Source: Vibrio coralliilyticus ATCC BAA-450
GTDB taxonomy: Bacteria > Pseudomonadota > Gammaproteobacteria > Enterobacterales > Vibrionaceae
Assembly: GCF_000176135.1 (NCBI RefSeq)
Contig: NZ_ACZN01000017.1
Span: 496,001 to 560,000, forward strand
Length of the DNA stretch: 64,000 nucleotides
Reading direction: 5' to 3'
The translations under genes and the position numbers were made by a program. Shown piece by piece: positions 44,184 through 53,618 of this stretch (position 1 is the stretch's first letter; each line of letters starts with the position of its first letter). A model generated the notes under the pieces. That model was not told where the DNA came from, ran no database searches, and saw only the letters and a program-made list of their open reading frames with translations.

Positions 44184-45803
44184 ATGAAACTCAGCGATCT
44201 CACCGTCAAATATAAACTGGCGACCATTGTTGCCTTGGCAATAATTTTTATTGCGATGGCGTGTACCTATAATTTGATCCAACAACGGACAAGCTCCCTG
44301 AATGAACGAGAAGACAAACTCAGTGCTCAAGTGGAAGCGACCGTGAGTTTGGTTCAGCACTATTACGATCAGAGACAAACTCTTGGGGAGGAAGCTGCAA
44401 AGCAGCAAGCATTGGACGCGATTAAAGCGCTGCGTTATGACGAGTCCAACTATTTTTGGATTCTCGACCAGAAGATGCAGGTGGTCATGCATCCGATTAA
44501 ACCAGCACTCAACGGGCAAAATGCCGAGAACTTTAAAGACGGTGCTGGTAAATTTCACTGGCGAGAAATGGTCGCTATTTCTCAAACAAGCGCGCAGAAA
44601 GGGTTCCTTGACTATCAGTGGAAGAGCCCGCAAGGCGAGCTTAAAGATAAGATTTCCTACGTTCAACTTTTCCCTGAGTGGGGCTGGATTATCGGTTCAG
44701 GTCTACTAGTGGCTGATATTCAAGAGGCATTTTATGCACTTGCCTTAAAGGAGGCGTTTGTTGCTTCTATCCTGTCAGCCATCTTGCTCGCCATGGGCTA
44801 CACAATTTCAAACAACATCATCACACCATTGCACCGATTGATCGATAACACCCACAAGATCGCGGATGGCGATCTTCGTGTACGTATGAATATGTCGAGG
44901 AAAGATGAGCTGGGCGAAATGAGCCAGCAAATCGACAAAATGCTGAGCAAGCTTCAGGATACTTTACGCACTGCGCACCAGTCTGCAGAACAGTCCAGTG
45001 CTATGGCATGTAATATTGCTCAAGCCAGTGAAGAGGCCGCAACCAGCGTAAATTCTCAACATGCACAGTTAGAGCTTTTGTCGACAGCAATGACTGAAAT
45101 GAGTGCGACGATTTCAGATGTTGCAACCAACGCAGAGAACACCGCAGTAAGTACTAACAAAGTGGTCGAACACGCTCATCGCAATGATCAAACTATGCAA
45201 ACCACTTCAAATACGATTGCGGAGGTGTCTCGCAATATTTCTACGGCTCATGATTTGGTGACGGATCTCCAAACTGGCGTCAACGAAATCAGCAATGTGG
45301 TCGGTGTGATTAGAGACGTTTCTGAACAAACAAACTTACTCGCCTTAAATGCCGCCATTGAAGCAGCCCGTGCAGGTGAACAAGGCCGTGGTTTTGCGGT
45401 AGTCGCTGATGAAGTGCGTAATTTGGCTAGCCGAACACAGAATTCCACAAACGAAGTCCAAGTGACGATTGAAAAGCTTATTGAGCAAGCTGGCAGAACC
45501 TTTACGGCAATGCAAAGCAGCAATGAAAAAGTTGACGAAAGCGTCTCGGCATCGAACAAAACTCGCGAGCAGCTTGATGTAATAGTGTCAGAGATGCAGA
45601 ATGCCAACGATATGGTGGCACAGATTGCTGCTGCTTCGGAACAACAAAGTACTGTGGCCACAGAAATGAACGAAAATGTGTCTGGCATTCACTTGGCAGC
45701 CAATGAGGTACTTCAGGCTTCTCACTCTCTAGCTGAAGACAGTCAACTGATGGCTAATACAGCTGAGCACCTCACAGACCAACTAAAATATTTTAAAGTT
45801 TAA
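44184..45803 (+). CDS. Methyl-accepting chemotaxis protein with single Cache (sCache_2) domain
   Basis: 539 residues. TM1 about 11-32; periplasmic sCache_2 at about 36-185 with the hallmark RYDESNYFWILDQKMQVVMHP and FPEWGWIIGSG; TM2 about 190-212; HAMP to about 262; signalling hairpin EQTNLLALNAAIEAARAGEQ near 383. sCache_2 receptors often bind short carboxylic acids. Start set at ATG 44184 (MKLSDLTVKYKL), which puts the membrane helix in place; an in-frame start 60 bases earlier cannot be excluded as the ribosome site is weak. Ends in a very strong terminator. Confidence 0.92.
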   Translation: MKLSDLTVKYKLATIVALAIIFIAMACTYNLIQQRTSSLNEREDKLSAQVEATVSLVQHYYDQRQTLGEEAAKQQALDAIKALRYDESNYFWILDQKMQVVMHPIKPALNGQNAENFKDGAGKFHWREMVAISQTSAQKGFLDYQWKSPQGELKDKISYVQLFPEWGWIIGSGLLVADIQEAFYALALKEAFVASILSAILLAMGYTISNNIITPLHRLIDNTHKIADGDLRVRMNMSRKDELGEMSQQIDKMLSKLQDTLRTAHQSAEQSSAMACNIAQASEEAATSVNSQHAQLELLSTAMTEMSATISDVATNAENTAVSTNKVVEHAHRNDQTMQTTSNTIAEVSRNISTAHDLVTDLQTGVNEISNVVGVIRDVSEQTNLLALNAAIEAARAGEQGRGFAVVADEVRNLASRTQNSTNEVQVTIEKLIEQAGRTFTAMQSSNEKVDESVSASNKTREQLDVIVSEMQNANDMVAQIAAASEQQSTVATEMNENVSGIHLAANEVLQASHSLAEDSQLMANTAEHLTDQLKYFKV

Positions 45804-45815
45804 TCCACCGCGATC

Positions 45816-45853
45816 AAAAAGCCGCTGCCAGATGAATCTGGCAGCGGCTTTTT
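45816..45853. terminator. Strong bidirectional terminator
   Basis: 18-base arms AAAAAGCCGCTGCCAGAT/ATCTGGCAGCGGCTTTTT, shared by the chemoreceptor gene and malM. Confidence 0.95.
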
Positions 45854-45867
45854 ATTGTTGGCTATTT

Positions 45868-46707
45868 TTACTTTTTAGCGTTCACTGCTTTTACGAAGAT
45901 TTCCTGAGCACCTTCAACATTAAGTGCCTTCGCTTCTTCCAACAGACTGATTGCCTTGTTCAAGTCATTCGACTCAACCGCAGCGGTAATTGCCTGATGA
46001 TAGTATTTTTGAGTTTCAGGCTGTACAACTTCAACACTCTTTGCCATTACTGGTTTGGTGTTGGTCTCTGCTGAGCTTGAAGAGCCCAACTGCTTGAAGA
46101 AGCCTAAACGATCAATAGAAACTTCCACTTTGCCGTACTCAGAGTTTGGAATGGCAATATCTTTTACTTCTGGTAGATAGTTTCCACGCCCCTCTGCATC
46201 TAATCTTGCAGGGTGGGCAACCATGGTCGCTTTACCCAATTCACTCTTATCGGTGTAGACAATCAGGTAAACAGACTCAGTATGAGTTGGCGGAAAGAAA
46301 TCAACTTCTGCAACTAAGCGGTTACCAAGATTCAGGCGAGGCTTAGTGTATTCAAATTTTTCGCTTCCGTAGTTTTCTAGCTCACGACCATTTTTATCGA
46401 CAATTAGCGCTCTAGGAACAAACGCCGTATCCCCAATCATACTAGTGATGGTGATTGAGTACTCACCACGGTCTGCAGGTAATTCAAACATCGCAACAGG
46501 GCTGTTGATGTCTTGGTACTTTAACGTCTGAGACTTAGGGGTAATTTCTACGATGGTGCTACTTGGCAACTTCATCGTCACAGCCTGCAACGCAGAGATT
46601 GAGTCTACTTGCTCAGCTTGTGCAGTTTGAACTTGTTGGATTACTTCAGGAGATTGGCAGCCTGCTAGTGCAACGCAGCCACTAAGGACGAGGGCACGAA
46701 AATACAT
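45868..46707 (-). CDS. malM: Maltose operon periplasmic protein MalM
   Basis: 279 residues. A short signal peptide with lipobox ALAGC (Cys 17) suggests a lipoprotein here. The MalM pattern follows: PVAMFELPADRGEYSITITSM and FVPRALIVDKNGRELENY, then a C-terminal helical tail (YYHQAITAAVESNDLNKAISLLEEAKALNVEGA). The role of MalM in maltodextrin uptake is not fully defined; it is always next to lamB. It lies downstream of lamB on the same strand with a hairpin between, so it is probably expressed at a lower level from the same MalT-dependent promoter. Confidence 0.92.
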   Translation of the reverse strand: MYFRALVLSGCVALAGCQSPEVIQQVQTAQAEQVDSISALQAVTMKLPSSTIVEITPKSQTLKYQDINSPVAMFELPADRGEYSITITSMIGDTAFVPRALIVDKNGRELENYGSEKFEYTKPRLNLGNRLVAEVDFFPPTHTESVYLIVYTDKSELGKATMVAHPARLDAEGRGNYLPEVKDIAIPNSEYGKVEVSIDRLGFFKQLGSSSSAETNTKPVMAKSVEVVQPETQKYYHQAITAAVESNDLNKAISLLEEAKALNVEGAQEIFVKAVNAKK

Positions 46708-46763
46708 AGGGTTTTCCTTATTTTATTTTTTTAAATACTCAGGGGGAAAAGTGCTTAAAAAAA

Positions 46764-46783
46764 TAGCCGACAATTGTCGGCTA
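46764..46783 (-). terminator. Palindromic attenuator between lamB and malM
   Basis: TAGCCGACAATTGTCGGCTA is a perfect 20-nt palindrome; on the minus strand TTTTTTT follows it, so it forms a rho-independent terminator that may be read through into malM. Confidence 0.8.
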
Positions 46784-46823
46784 TCATAATCGGACTTAGA
46801 CAATTAGGACAGTAATTTGTCTA

Positions 46824-48050
46824 TTACCACCAAGCTTCTACCTGAACACCAACAACGTATTCAGAATCTTCGCCTGTACCAAATGCGTTGTCGTTTTCTG
46901 TATCAGTGATGTAAGAACCGTACACGCGTAGTTCTGGACGAGCCCAGAAGCTGTCACCCATCGCCCAACCTTGAGCAACAGTCAGTTTAGTGTTGCCGAA
47001 GTCTTCAGTCGCAGTACCTGCAGAGTTGATCTTCTCACCTGAGTTTACACCCGCTTCAAAGATAGTACGCATTGTGTCGTTCCACTTATACATAGGGCGA
47101 ACAACTACCGAGTACTGGTCAATGTCAAACTTAGAAGAAGTTGTCGTGTTACCGATATCGCTACCTGCTAGGTATGCTAGTTGGTGGCCCATTTCCCAGT
47201 TTTCACCAAGGTTCATTACACCCCAGTTGATCAAGCGGTAACCAGATGCGTCATTCTGTGAATCATTACCACGGTTGTAGTATGCGCCAGAGCCGAAGTT
47301 AGCAACTTGAGTACCGTAACCATTTGTACCAAATTGAAGCACAGTCTGGTTGAAACCGTTAGACATACCTTGGTGGATAATTGCAGACGCTAATAGACCG
47401 TCGTCTGCCGCTTCTGTACCGTCAGCTGTTTCTGTAGAGAAGTTGTAAGCTAGTGCTAGTTCAAGAGATGCATCTTCCCAAAGGCCAATGTTTGCAAGAC
47501 GTGTATCTAGAATGTAGCCAGCAGACTGTTTTACATTGTTTGCCGTGACTTCGCCGTCTTGAATAATCGCAACAGAAAGCTTCTGGTTACCTACTGAAAG
47601 GTTTTCAATACCACCACCAGTACCAGATGTGTTTAGGAAGTAGAAGTCAGTGATGTGGATATCTTTACGTTGGTAGTACGTTTTACCCGCCCACATGGTT
47701 GCTTCTTTATCTGAAGCAATCAGGCCTTTTGCTTTAACAGCGAACTGAGCGACGTTTATATCTCCAGCTTCCCAGCCTGATTTACCATCATCATTACCTT
47801 TCGCTAACATTGACTCAACGCGCCAAGTTTGTTCACCCGTTTTCAGCTCTTCCGCAAAACCAAACTCGTAGTAGTTGTCGTTTTCGTTACCTAGACGACC
47901 AATACCGTTTTTGCTTACAGAGACATCACCACCAGTGTTGTCACTGATACCAGTGCCAGCACGGAAGTAACCATTGAAATCTACTGCGAAAGCAGAACCA
48001 GCCGCTAATGTCGCAGCCACTGCGGCAGCAATTACACTTACTTTTTTCAT
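46824..48050 (-). CDS. lamB: Maltoporin LamB
   Basis: 408 residues. Signal peptide of 22 residues ending SAFA, mature start VDFNGYFRAGTGIS as in LamB porins, an 18-strand beta barrel with the aromatic greasy-slide type sequences (YYQRKDIHITDFYFLNTSGTGGG near 110), and C-terminal VQVEAWW for BAM recognition. It carries maltodextrins across the outer membrane. ATG 48050 has GGAG 6 bases upstream. The upstream region has several MalT-like boxes shared with the divergent glgX-type gene. Confidence 0.96.
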   Translation of the reverse strand: MKKVSVIAAAVAATLAAGSAFAVDFNGYFRAGTGISDNTGGDVSVSKNGIGRLGNENDNYYEFGFAEELKTGEQTWRVESMLAKGNDDGKSGWEAGDINVAQFAVKAKGLIASDKEATMWAGKTYYQRKDIHITDFYFLNTSGTGGGIENLSVGNQKLSVAIIQDGEVTANNVKQSAGYILDTRLANIGLWEDASLELALAYNFSTETADGTEAADDGLLASAIIHQGMSNGFNQTVLQFGTNGYGTQVANFGSGAYYNRGNDSQNDASGYRLINWGVMNLGENWEMGHQLAYLAGSDIGNTTTSSKFDIDQYSVVVRPMYKWNDTMRTIFEAGVNSGEKINSAGTATEDFGNTKLTVAQGWAMGDSFWARPELRVYGSYITDTENDNAFGTGEDSEYVVGVQVEAWW

Positions 48051-48210
48051 TTTTAACTCCATTTAGGGTTTATTATTCTTTTAACTCGCTCGTTGATTCG
48101 CTCTGAAAAGGCAGGAACAGAACCCATCAAAAAGAGAGGTAAGATGGGCCAAGCTATATTGCCTAAACCCCATTTGCTTCAACTGCTGACAAGATTACCG
48201 ATAAGGCTCA

Positions 48211-48318
48211 AGGATGACTTCCTCCACCTAAAACTTATTTTGGGGGGATGAGAAGGGATGAGAAAAATAACCGCACGACGTACATTAGGCTTATGTCACA
48301 AATATAAGGGGGAGGAGG
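48211..48318. promoter_or_regulatory. MalT box cluster in the 451-bp lamB/glgX divergent region
   Basis: GGGGATGAGA (48244-48253) and AGGGATGAGA (48254-48263) stand in direct tandem, GGGGAGGAGG (48309-48318) is a perfect match to the MalT consensus, and degenerate copies AGGATGA (48211) and a reverse CCTCCACC (48221-48228) flank them. Both lamB and glgX are probably activated from here. No gene in 48051-48501. Confidence 0.82.
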
Positions 48319-48501
48319 TATAAGATTCTTTTATAGCTACCTCACAAAATGTCACATAGCTCACCTTTTAAACAAAAAAACATCTCCGCCATGAAATAAA
48401 ATTACATTTTTATTTTATACATAAGGTTCTTGACGTCTCTTCGACAAAGCTATTTACTTACTTGTAGTTACTAAATTACAAACTAATACCAAATATTAAC
48501 G

Positions 48502-50451
48502 ATGCCTTGTTCTCGCCCCTATCCTCTTGGTGCTACGTTGAATCACGAAGGCTGTAACTTCGCGATTTACGCACCTAAGAATAAAGATCTCCAACTTGCG
48601 CTTTTTGATGAAAAAAATAATTACCAAACCTTTTCACTCACCAATGAATATGCAGGGATAAAACACACTTTTATTCCCGGAGTGAAGGCTGGGCAAAGAT
48701 ACGGTTTTATAATTGGTGACGAAGATAACCTTCAGTTAATTTCAGACCCGTATGCAAAAGCGCTGGATAAGCCACTTTTTTACGAAACCCCTTTTAATTC
48801 AGCAAAGAGCTTTGATTTATCCAAATGTGTGGTCATTCAAAATGAGTTTGATTGGCAGGGCATAGAGAAACCATATCGACCACGCGAAGAAATGGTGTTA
48901 TTTGAAACTCATGTTAAAGGAGTCTCAAAGCTAAACCCCAACGTACCAACGCAATACCAGGGGAGCTATCTTGGTTTAGTTAGCGATGCAATGCTTGCGT
49001 TCTACAAAGAGCAGCAGATTAATACTTTACAACTGTTGCCCATTGCCGCTTGTATGCACGAGCCGCACCTACTCAAGATGGATAAGGTCAATTACTGGGG
49101 CTACAACCCTTATGTGTTTATGGCTCCGGACCCTCGCTACGCTGCTCAAGATGCAGTAACTGAACTCAAAACAGCGATTCGTGAACTTCACCGACATGGT
49201 ATCGAGGTAATCCTCGATGTTGTGTATAACCACACTGCAGAAGGCGATGAAAAAGGCCCAGTGTTTAACTTAAAAGCACTGGATGATCGTTACTACTTTA
49301 AGTACGGTGAGCATTTTGCAAATTTTACAGGTTGTGGGAATACCCTCGACTTATCCTACCAACCAGCTCTCAATCTAGTGATGGATACCCTTAGGTATTG
49401 GGTTGAAGAGTATCAAATCGATGGTTTCCGCTTCGATCTTGCGGCAACTTTGGGGAGAGAAGGCGAAGACTTCAATCCAAATTCTGGCTTCTTCAAAGCG
49501 GTGGCTCAAGACCCAGTCCTCAAAGAAGTCAAGCTTATCGCTGAGCCATGGGATATCGGCCCTAACGGCTATCAAGTGGGTAACTTCCCATTTGGCTGGA
49601 ATGAATGTAACGACCGACTACGGGATATTACTCGCAGCTTCTGGCGAGGCGATCAAGGTTACCTGAAAGAGTTTGCGACGCGGCTGATGGGCTCACGTGA
49701 CCTATACAGCGCTGCAAACTGGCCATACAAGCTGACCGTTAACTACATTACTTATCACGATGGCTTCTCGATGCAGGATCTGGTGTCTTACCGTCACAAA
49801 CACAATGAGGCCAATGGTGAACAAAACCGAGATGGCCACGGAGACAATCGTTCCGATAACTATGGCGTTGAAGGTGACACTGAAAACCCAAGCATCATCG
49901 AAAAACGTGAGAAGCAAAAGCGTAATTTTATGGCCAGCCTACTATTCGCTTTTGGTATTCCTCATATACTGACCGCTGACGTGCTTTCACATAGCCAAAA
50001 AGGCAACAACAATGCCTACTGTCAGGATAATGAACTGAGTTGGCTGAATTGGCAGTCCTCTCATGAAAAAGACGAATTCAAAACCTGGCTAGCGAATATG
50101 GTTCAGGCACGACAAACTTACATGGTGCCATTTATTCGAGCATTTAGTGGGGAGAACAGAAACGACAATCGCATCCATTGGCGACGCATTGACGGCACAT
50201 TCATGGAACACGACGATTGGAATCAGCTTAGTTCGGTTGCCCTTCAGTTGGGTATCGGCAAACATGGTGACGAGTTATTCTACTGCATCAACCAAACCAA
50301 CGCGCCAGCACGCTTCAGTTTACCTAGCGAGAATCAGCAGCAATGGACCATGGTATGCAATACTGACAATCACGAATTGCATCAGACCATAGATCACAAG
50401 CAAGTCCTAATCGCTCCCAGTTCAATGGCCATCTTCCACGCGAAAGCTTAA
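48502..50451 (+). CDS. glgX: Glycogen/limit-dextrin debranching enzyme GlgX-type (GH13)
   Basis: 649 residues. An N-terminal CBM48 (about 8-95: PLGATLNHEGCNFAIYAPKN) precedes a GH13_11 catalytic barrel: VNYWGYNPYVFMAPDPRYA (193), EVILDVVYNHTAEG, then GFRFDLAATLG with nucleophile Asp312, IAEPWDIG with acid/base Glu348, and NYITYHDGFSMQDLVSY. It hydrolyses alpha-1,6 branches in glycogen or imported branched maltodextrins, in the cytoplasm as no signal peptide is present. No good ribosome site precedes ATG 48502. Placement opposite lamB under MalT boxes points to use in maltodextrin catabolism rather than the glgBCA glycogen operon. Confidence 0.93.
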   Translation: MPCSRPYPLGATLNHEGCNFAIYAPKNKDLQLALFDEKNNYQTFSLTNEYAGIKHTFIPGVKAGQRYGFIIGDEDNLQLISDPYAKALDKPLFYETPFNSAKSFDLSKCVVIQNEFDWQGIEKPYRPREEMVLFETHVKGVSKLNPNVPTQYQGSYLGLVSDAMLAFYKEQQINTLQLLPIAACMHEPHLLKMDKVNYWGYNPYVFMAPDPRYAAQDAVTELKTAIRELHRHGIEVILDVVYNHTAEGDEKGPVFNLKALDDRYYFKYGEHFANFTGCGNTLDLSYQPALNLVMDTLRYWVEEYQIDGFRFDLAATLGREGEDFNPNSGFFKAVAQDPVLKEVKLIAEPWDIGPNGYQVGNFPFGWNECNDRLRDITRSFWRGDQGYLKEFATRLMGSRDLYSAANWPYKLTVNYITYHDGFSMQDLVSYRHKHNEANGEQNRDGHGDNRSDNYGVEGDTENPSIIEKREKQKRNFMASLLFAFGIPHILTADVLSHSQKGNNNAYCQDNELSWLNWQSSHEKDEFKTWLANMVQARQTYMVPFIRAFSGENRNDNRIHWRRIDGTFMEHDDWNQLSSVALQLGIGKHGDELFYCINQTNAPARFSLPSENQQQWTMVCNTDNHELHQTIDHKQVLIAPSSMAIFHAKA

Positions 50452-50455
50452 TCCT

Positions 50456-50489
50456 TCGCTGTTCTGATAAGTCACCATCAGAACAGCGA
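50456..50489 (+). terminator. Terminator after glgX
   Basis: Perfect 13-bp stem TCGCTGTTCTGAT/ATCAGAACAGCGA, 8-base loop, directly after the stop codon. Confidence 0.75.
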
Positions 50490-50561
50490 CTATCTACTTG
50501 ATTAGATAACCTTTTTCTCCAACAATATCCCTAAGCTGGTAACACTGGCAAAGGAGGACAC

Positions 50562-51428
50562 ATGGCTGAAAAAATCTCTACAACTGCACTGGCAAAATTG
50601 CGTCAAACTGATGCTAAGCAGTTGTTTCAGGAGCTTAAGCTGGCGGGTTATATCAATCGCTCAGAGGATGCGTGGGTATTGACGGAGCTTGGGGAAAAGT
50701 TTGGCGGAGAGTATGTCCAGCACCAGAAGTTCGGTCAGTTTATCGTCTGGCCAGAAAACCTCCTGATAGATACCGCCGCAACGAGCGGTAAGTCTTTAAG
50801 TGCGACCCAAATTGGCGAGCGTTTCTCGCTCAATGCTAAGAAGATCAACCAACTCCTTCAGGAGCTGGGTTGGTTGCAAAAGGTCAACGCAGGCTGGGAA
50901 GTTACAGCTAATGGTCTCAAAGTCGGTGGCTACCAGAGAGAAGACAAAGAGAGTGGTAATCACTTTGCTGTCTGGCATGACTCCATCATCCGCAACAAAC
51001 GCCTGAAACAGTCGGTAATAGAATTTTCCGGCCAAGATGCTGAAGCTCACGCAACAGACAAATCCATATCGAGTTTTCGACAGAAGTTCGAAGCTAAACA
51101 CCGCACGCTGGATGGGCACTACGTACGCTCAAAAGCAGAGTTGAAGATTGATAACTGGCTCTATATGAATGGCATTGTTCACGCCTATGACCGTCAATTA
51201 CCTATTGAAGAAGATGTCCTCAGCGATTTCTATCTGCCCACGGGCAAAGTCTACTTGCAATATTGGGGGCGTGATGCCGGAGCATTCCCCGAGAACGAAA
51301 AAGCCGACATCAAACGAATATACGAGCAACATCAATTTGATTTGATTGAAGTCGAGCCTGAAGACATCGACAAACTTGACGATGTCCTCCCTGCTAAATT
51401 AAGAGAGTTTGGCATTTCGGCATACTGA
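50562..51428 (+). CDS. Winged-helix plus PD-(D/E)XK-like protein, function unknown
   Basis: 288 residues. The first 135 residues form two winged-helix-like modules, the second with a KilA-C/antirepressor flavour (SATQIGERFSLNAKKINQLLQELGWLQK). The C-terminal part (about 185-285) has a PD-(D/E)XK nuclease layout seen in UvrD/DUF559-like enzymes: VRSKAELKIDNWLYMNGI, LSDFYLPTGKVYLQYWGRD, then KRIYEQHQFDLIEVEPEDI. The usual E-x-K after the Asp strand reads YLQYWG, so activity may be lost or altered. RBS AAAGGAGG. It lies between glgX and gcvT with terminators on both sides, so it is a standalone gene. Names such as glycerol kinase would be wrong. Confidence 0.72.
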   Translation: MAEKISTTALAKLRQTDAKQLFQELKLAGYINRSEDAWVLTELGEKFGGEYVQHQKFGQFIVWPENLLIDTAATSGKSLSATQIGERFSLNAKKINQLLQELGWLQKVNAGWEVTANGLKVGGYQREDKESGNHFAVWHDSIIRNKRLKQSVIEFSGQDAEAHATDKSISSFRQKFEAKHRTLDGHYVRSKAELKIDNWLYMNGIVHAYDRQLPIEEDVLSDFYLPTGKVYLQYWGRDAGAFPENEKADIKRIYEQHQFDLIEVEPEDIDKLDDVLPAKLREFGISAY

Positions 51429-51477
51429 GCGAATACCTACCTCAGGCAGCCAACTTAATATCCTTACTCAGAACGTA

Positions 51478-51511
51478 AAAATCCGATATTGGTCACCCAA
51501 TATCGGATTTT
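51478..51511. terminator. Bidirectional terminator before gcvT
   Basis: Perfect 15-bp stem AAAATCCGATATTGG/CCAATATCGGATTTT with loop TCAC. Confidence 0.9.
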
Positions 51512-51544
51512 AAAATTCAATCAAATACTATTTATTTTGAAAGA

Positions 51545-52662
51545 TTAGCCACGGTAGTAACGTTGAGGAACAAATGGCATTTTTTCAATAGTCATAGGCA
51601 GCTTCTTACCACGAACATCTGCGAACAATTCAGTGCCGATTGCTGCAAGATCTGCACGTACATAAGCCATTGAGACAGGCTTACCTGCGTTTGGACCCGC
51701 TGTACCACTGGTCACGACACCGACTTTGTTGTCATCAGCATCAAACAGCTCAGCACCCTCACGTACTGGCGCTTTCGTCTGACCTACTAGACCAACGCGC
51801 TTACGTGATACGTCTTTAGTTTCAATCTGCTTAAGGATGATATCCGCACCAGGGAAACCACCAGCGCGCTCACCATCTGTACGACGAACTTTCTGAATAC
51901 CCCAAAGAAGGCTTGCTTCTACAGGTGTCGTCGTTGTATCAAGATCGTGTCCGTATAGGCACAGACCACACTCTAGACGAAGTGAATCACGTGCACCAAG
52001 ACCAATCCACTCCACTTCTTCTTCCGCTGTTAGCTTCTGCGCAAGTTCTTCAGCATGCGTGTTCGGCACAGAGATTTCATAACCGTCTTCACCTGTGTAG
52101 CCACTACGGCTAACGATGCACTCAACACCTAGGATGTCTAACTTCTTCACATCCATAAATAGCATCTCGGCTACTCTGGGTTGAAACGCTTAAGCACATC
52201 GACTGCTTTAGGACCTTGAAGAGCCAGCAATGCGCGATCATCGATGATCTCTAGCTCAACACCCGTTGGTAAGTGAGCTTCAAGGTGGTTGATGTCCTGC
52301 TCTTTACACGCTGCGTTAACCACAACAAATAGGTGGTCGCCTAGGTTTGCCACCATTAGGTCATCCATGATGCCGCCTTCTTCATTAGTAAAGAAAGCAT
52401 AGCGCTGGTTGCCCTGTGGTAGGTCAATGATGTCAACTGGAACTAACGACTCAAGAAACGCTGCGGCACCTTCACCGTGCAAACGAAGTTGTCCCATGTG
52501 AGACACATCAAAAAGACCCGCAGCGTCGCGAGTATGTAAGTGCTCTTTCTTTACACCCAGTTTGTATTGGACTGGCATGTCGTAGCCTGCGAAAGGAACC
52601 ATTTTCGCACCAGCTTCTACGTGAAGCGTATGAAGTGGTGTTTTGAGTAGATCTTGAGTCAT
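51545..52662 (-). pseudogene. gcvT: Aminomethyltransferase (glycine cleavage T protein), frameshifted
   Basis: Two abutting frames together make one full T protein of about 372 residues. The N-terminal half (MTQDLLKTPLHTLHVEAGAKM ... VDVLKRFNPE) stops at TAG 52171-52173. The rest continues in the next frame (VAEMLFMDVKKLDILGVE ... PFVPQRYYRG). CCAGAGTAGCC stands where CCAGAGGTAGCC is expected: one G missing. The T protein moves the methylene group from the lipoyl arm of GcvH to tetrahydrofolate. As given, the gene is broken; it may also be a homopolymer sequencing error, made more likely by a similar G-run indel in gcvP. ATG 52662 has GGAG upstream. A palindromic element in front is shared with glyA. 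Confidence 0.9.
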
Positions 52663-52699
52663 TGTTGTCTCCATTTAATCAGGTTCGTTTCCCGTTCAA

Positions 52700-52723
52700 G
52701 GAAACCTTGTTTCCAATAATAAA
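52700..52723. promoter_or_regulatory. gcvT copy of the gcv/gly operator
   Basis: GGAAAC-CTT-GTTTCC (52700-52714) plus CAATAATAAA. It matches 20 of 24 bases of the element at 53655-53678 upstream of glyA. It lies about 40 bp upstream of gcvT. The likely binder is the XRE-cupin regulator encoded between them. Confidence 0.72.
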
Positions 52724-52816
52724 CACGAGTGGAGAATTTTTGCACCATTAACAACAAGGGAACAGTCTAAAGTGTGACATTTAACATCATATTCACATTC
52801 AAAGGGGCAAAAAGAA

Positions 52817-52853
52817 AGCGCCATCTCAGACTGATTCTGTCCGAGATGGCGCT
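52817..52853 (-). terminator. Terminator after XRE-cupin gene
   Basis: AGCGCCATCTC (52817-52827) pairs with GAGATGGCGCT (52843-52853); TTTCTTTTT follows on the minus strand. Confidence 0.87.
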
Positions 52854-52920
52854 ATTGTACTCATCTAAATCGCAAAAGCAAACGTTTGCCTTCACTATAC
52901 GAAATTCTTTATAAATCGTG

Positions 52921-53544
52921 TTATTTAGCGGTCACCCACAAAATATTGGCATCCTGCTCACTGGTTGAGATGAGCATATGGCCCATGTTTGCGTCATAAT
53001 AAACACTGTCACCTTCACTCAATTCTACCGGTTCGTAAAACTCCGAATAGAACATGACAGAGCCAGACAAAATCAGCAAAAACTCTTCACCGTCATGACG
53101 TACCCAATCACCGTACTCTTCAAAGTTTCGCGCATGAACTTGGCTTTTAAAAGGCATCATTTTCTTATTGGAAAGCTGAGTCGCCAAGAGCTCATGTTCG
53201 TAGGTCGGTGTCGGGTGTGGTTTTCCCTGCTTATTCTTAGTGATATCCCTACGTCCTGTTGCCACCTTTTTTCTAGGCGGTTCAAATAGTTGAGGCATAT
53301 CTATCTGCAATCCAAGCGCCAGTTTCTGCATCGCCTGAAACGTAGGAGAAATCTGCTCATTCTCTATCTTACTTAGGGTCGAACGAGCGAGGCCAGTGCG
53401 TTGACTTGCCTCTTCAAGAGTAATCCCTAACTTACCGCGAATATCCTTGATTCTCTCACCCAATTTTAGGGGTTCGATGTTTTGATCGACGGCCTCTTTT
53501 GCCAGAGTCAAAGATGGGTACTCATCATAGATATCTTCGGGCAT
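52921..53544 (-). CDS. XRE-family regulator with cupin sensor domain (glycine cleavage locus)
   Basis: 207 residues. An XRE HTH at about 28-82 (LGERIKDIRGKLGITLEEASQRTGLARSTLSKIENE) is joined by a basic linker to a C-terminal cupin_2 domain (about 135-205: EEFLLILSGSVMFYSEFYEPVELSEGDSVYYDANMGHML). Such XRE-cupin proteins sense small molecules and often control amino-acid catabolism. It stands between gcvT and the divergent glyA-gcvH-gcvP block; identical palindromes occur before gcvT and between it and glyA, so it most likely represses or activates all of them in response to glycine or serine. RBS AGAGGGAAG. Confidence 0.88.
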   Translation of the reverse strand: MPEDIYDEYPSLTLAKEAVDQNIEPLKLGERIKDIRGKLGITLEEASQRTGLARSTLSKIENEQISPTFQAMQKLALGLQIDMPQLFEPPRKKVATGRRDITKNKQGKPHPTPTYEHELLATQLSNKKMMPFKSQVHARNFEEYGDWVRHDGEEFLLILSGSVMFYSEFYEPVELSEGDSVYYDANMGHMLISTSEQDANILWVTAK

Positions 53545-53618
53545 GCTTCCCTCTTATTAAACGTCCACTTCCTGTTCCATTTTCATTGTGCACGAACCCA
53601 TTCAGAGAGGAAAGATAA

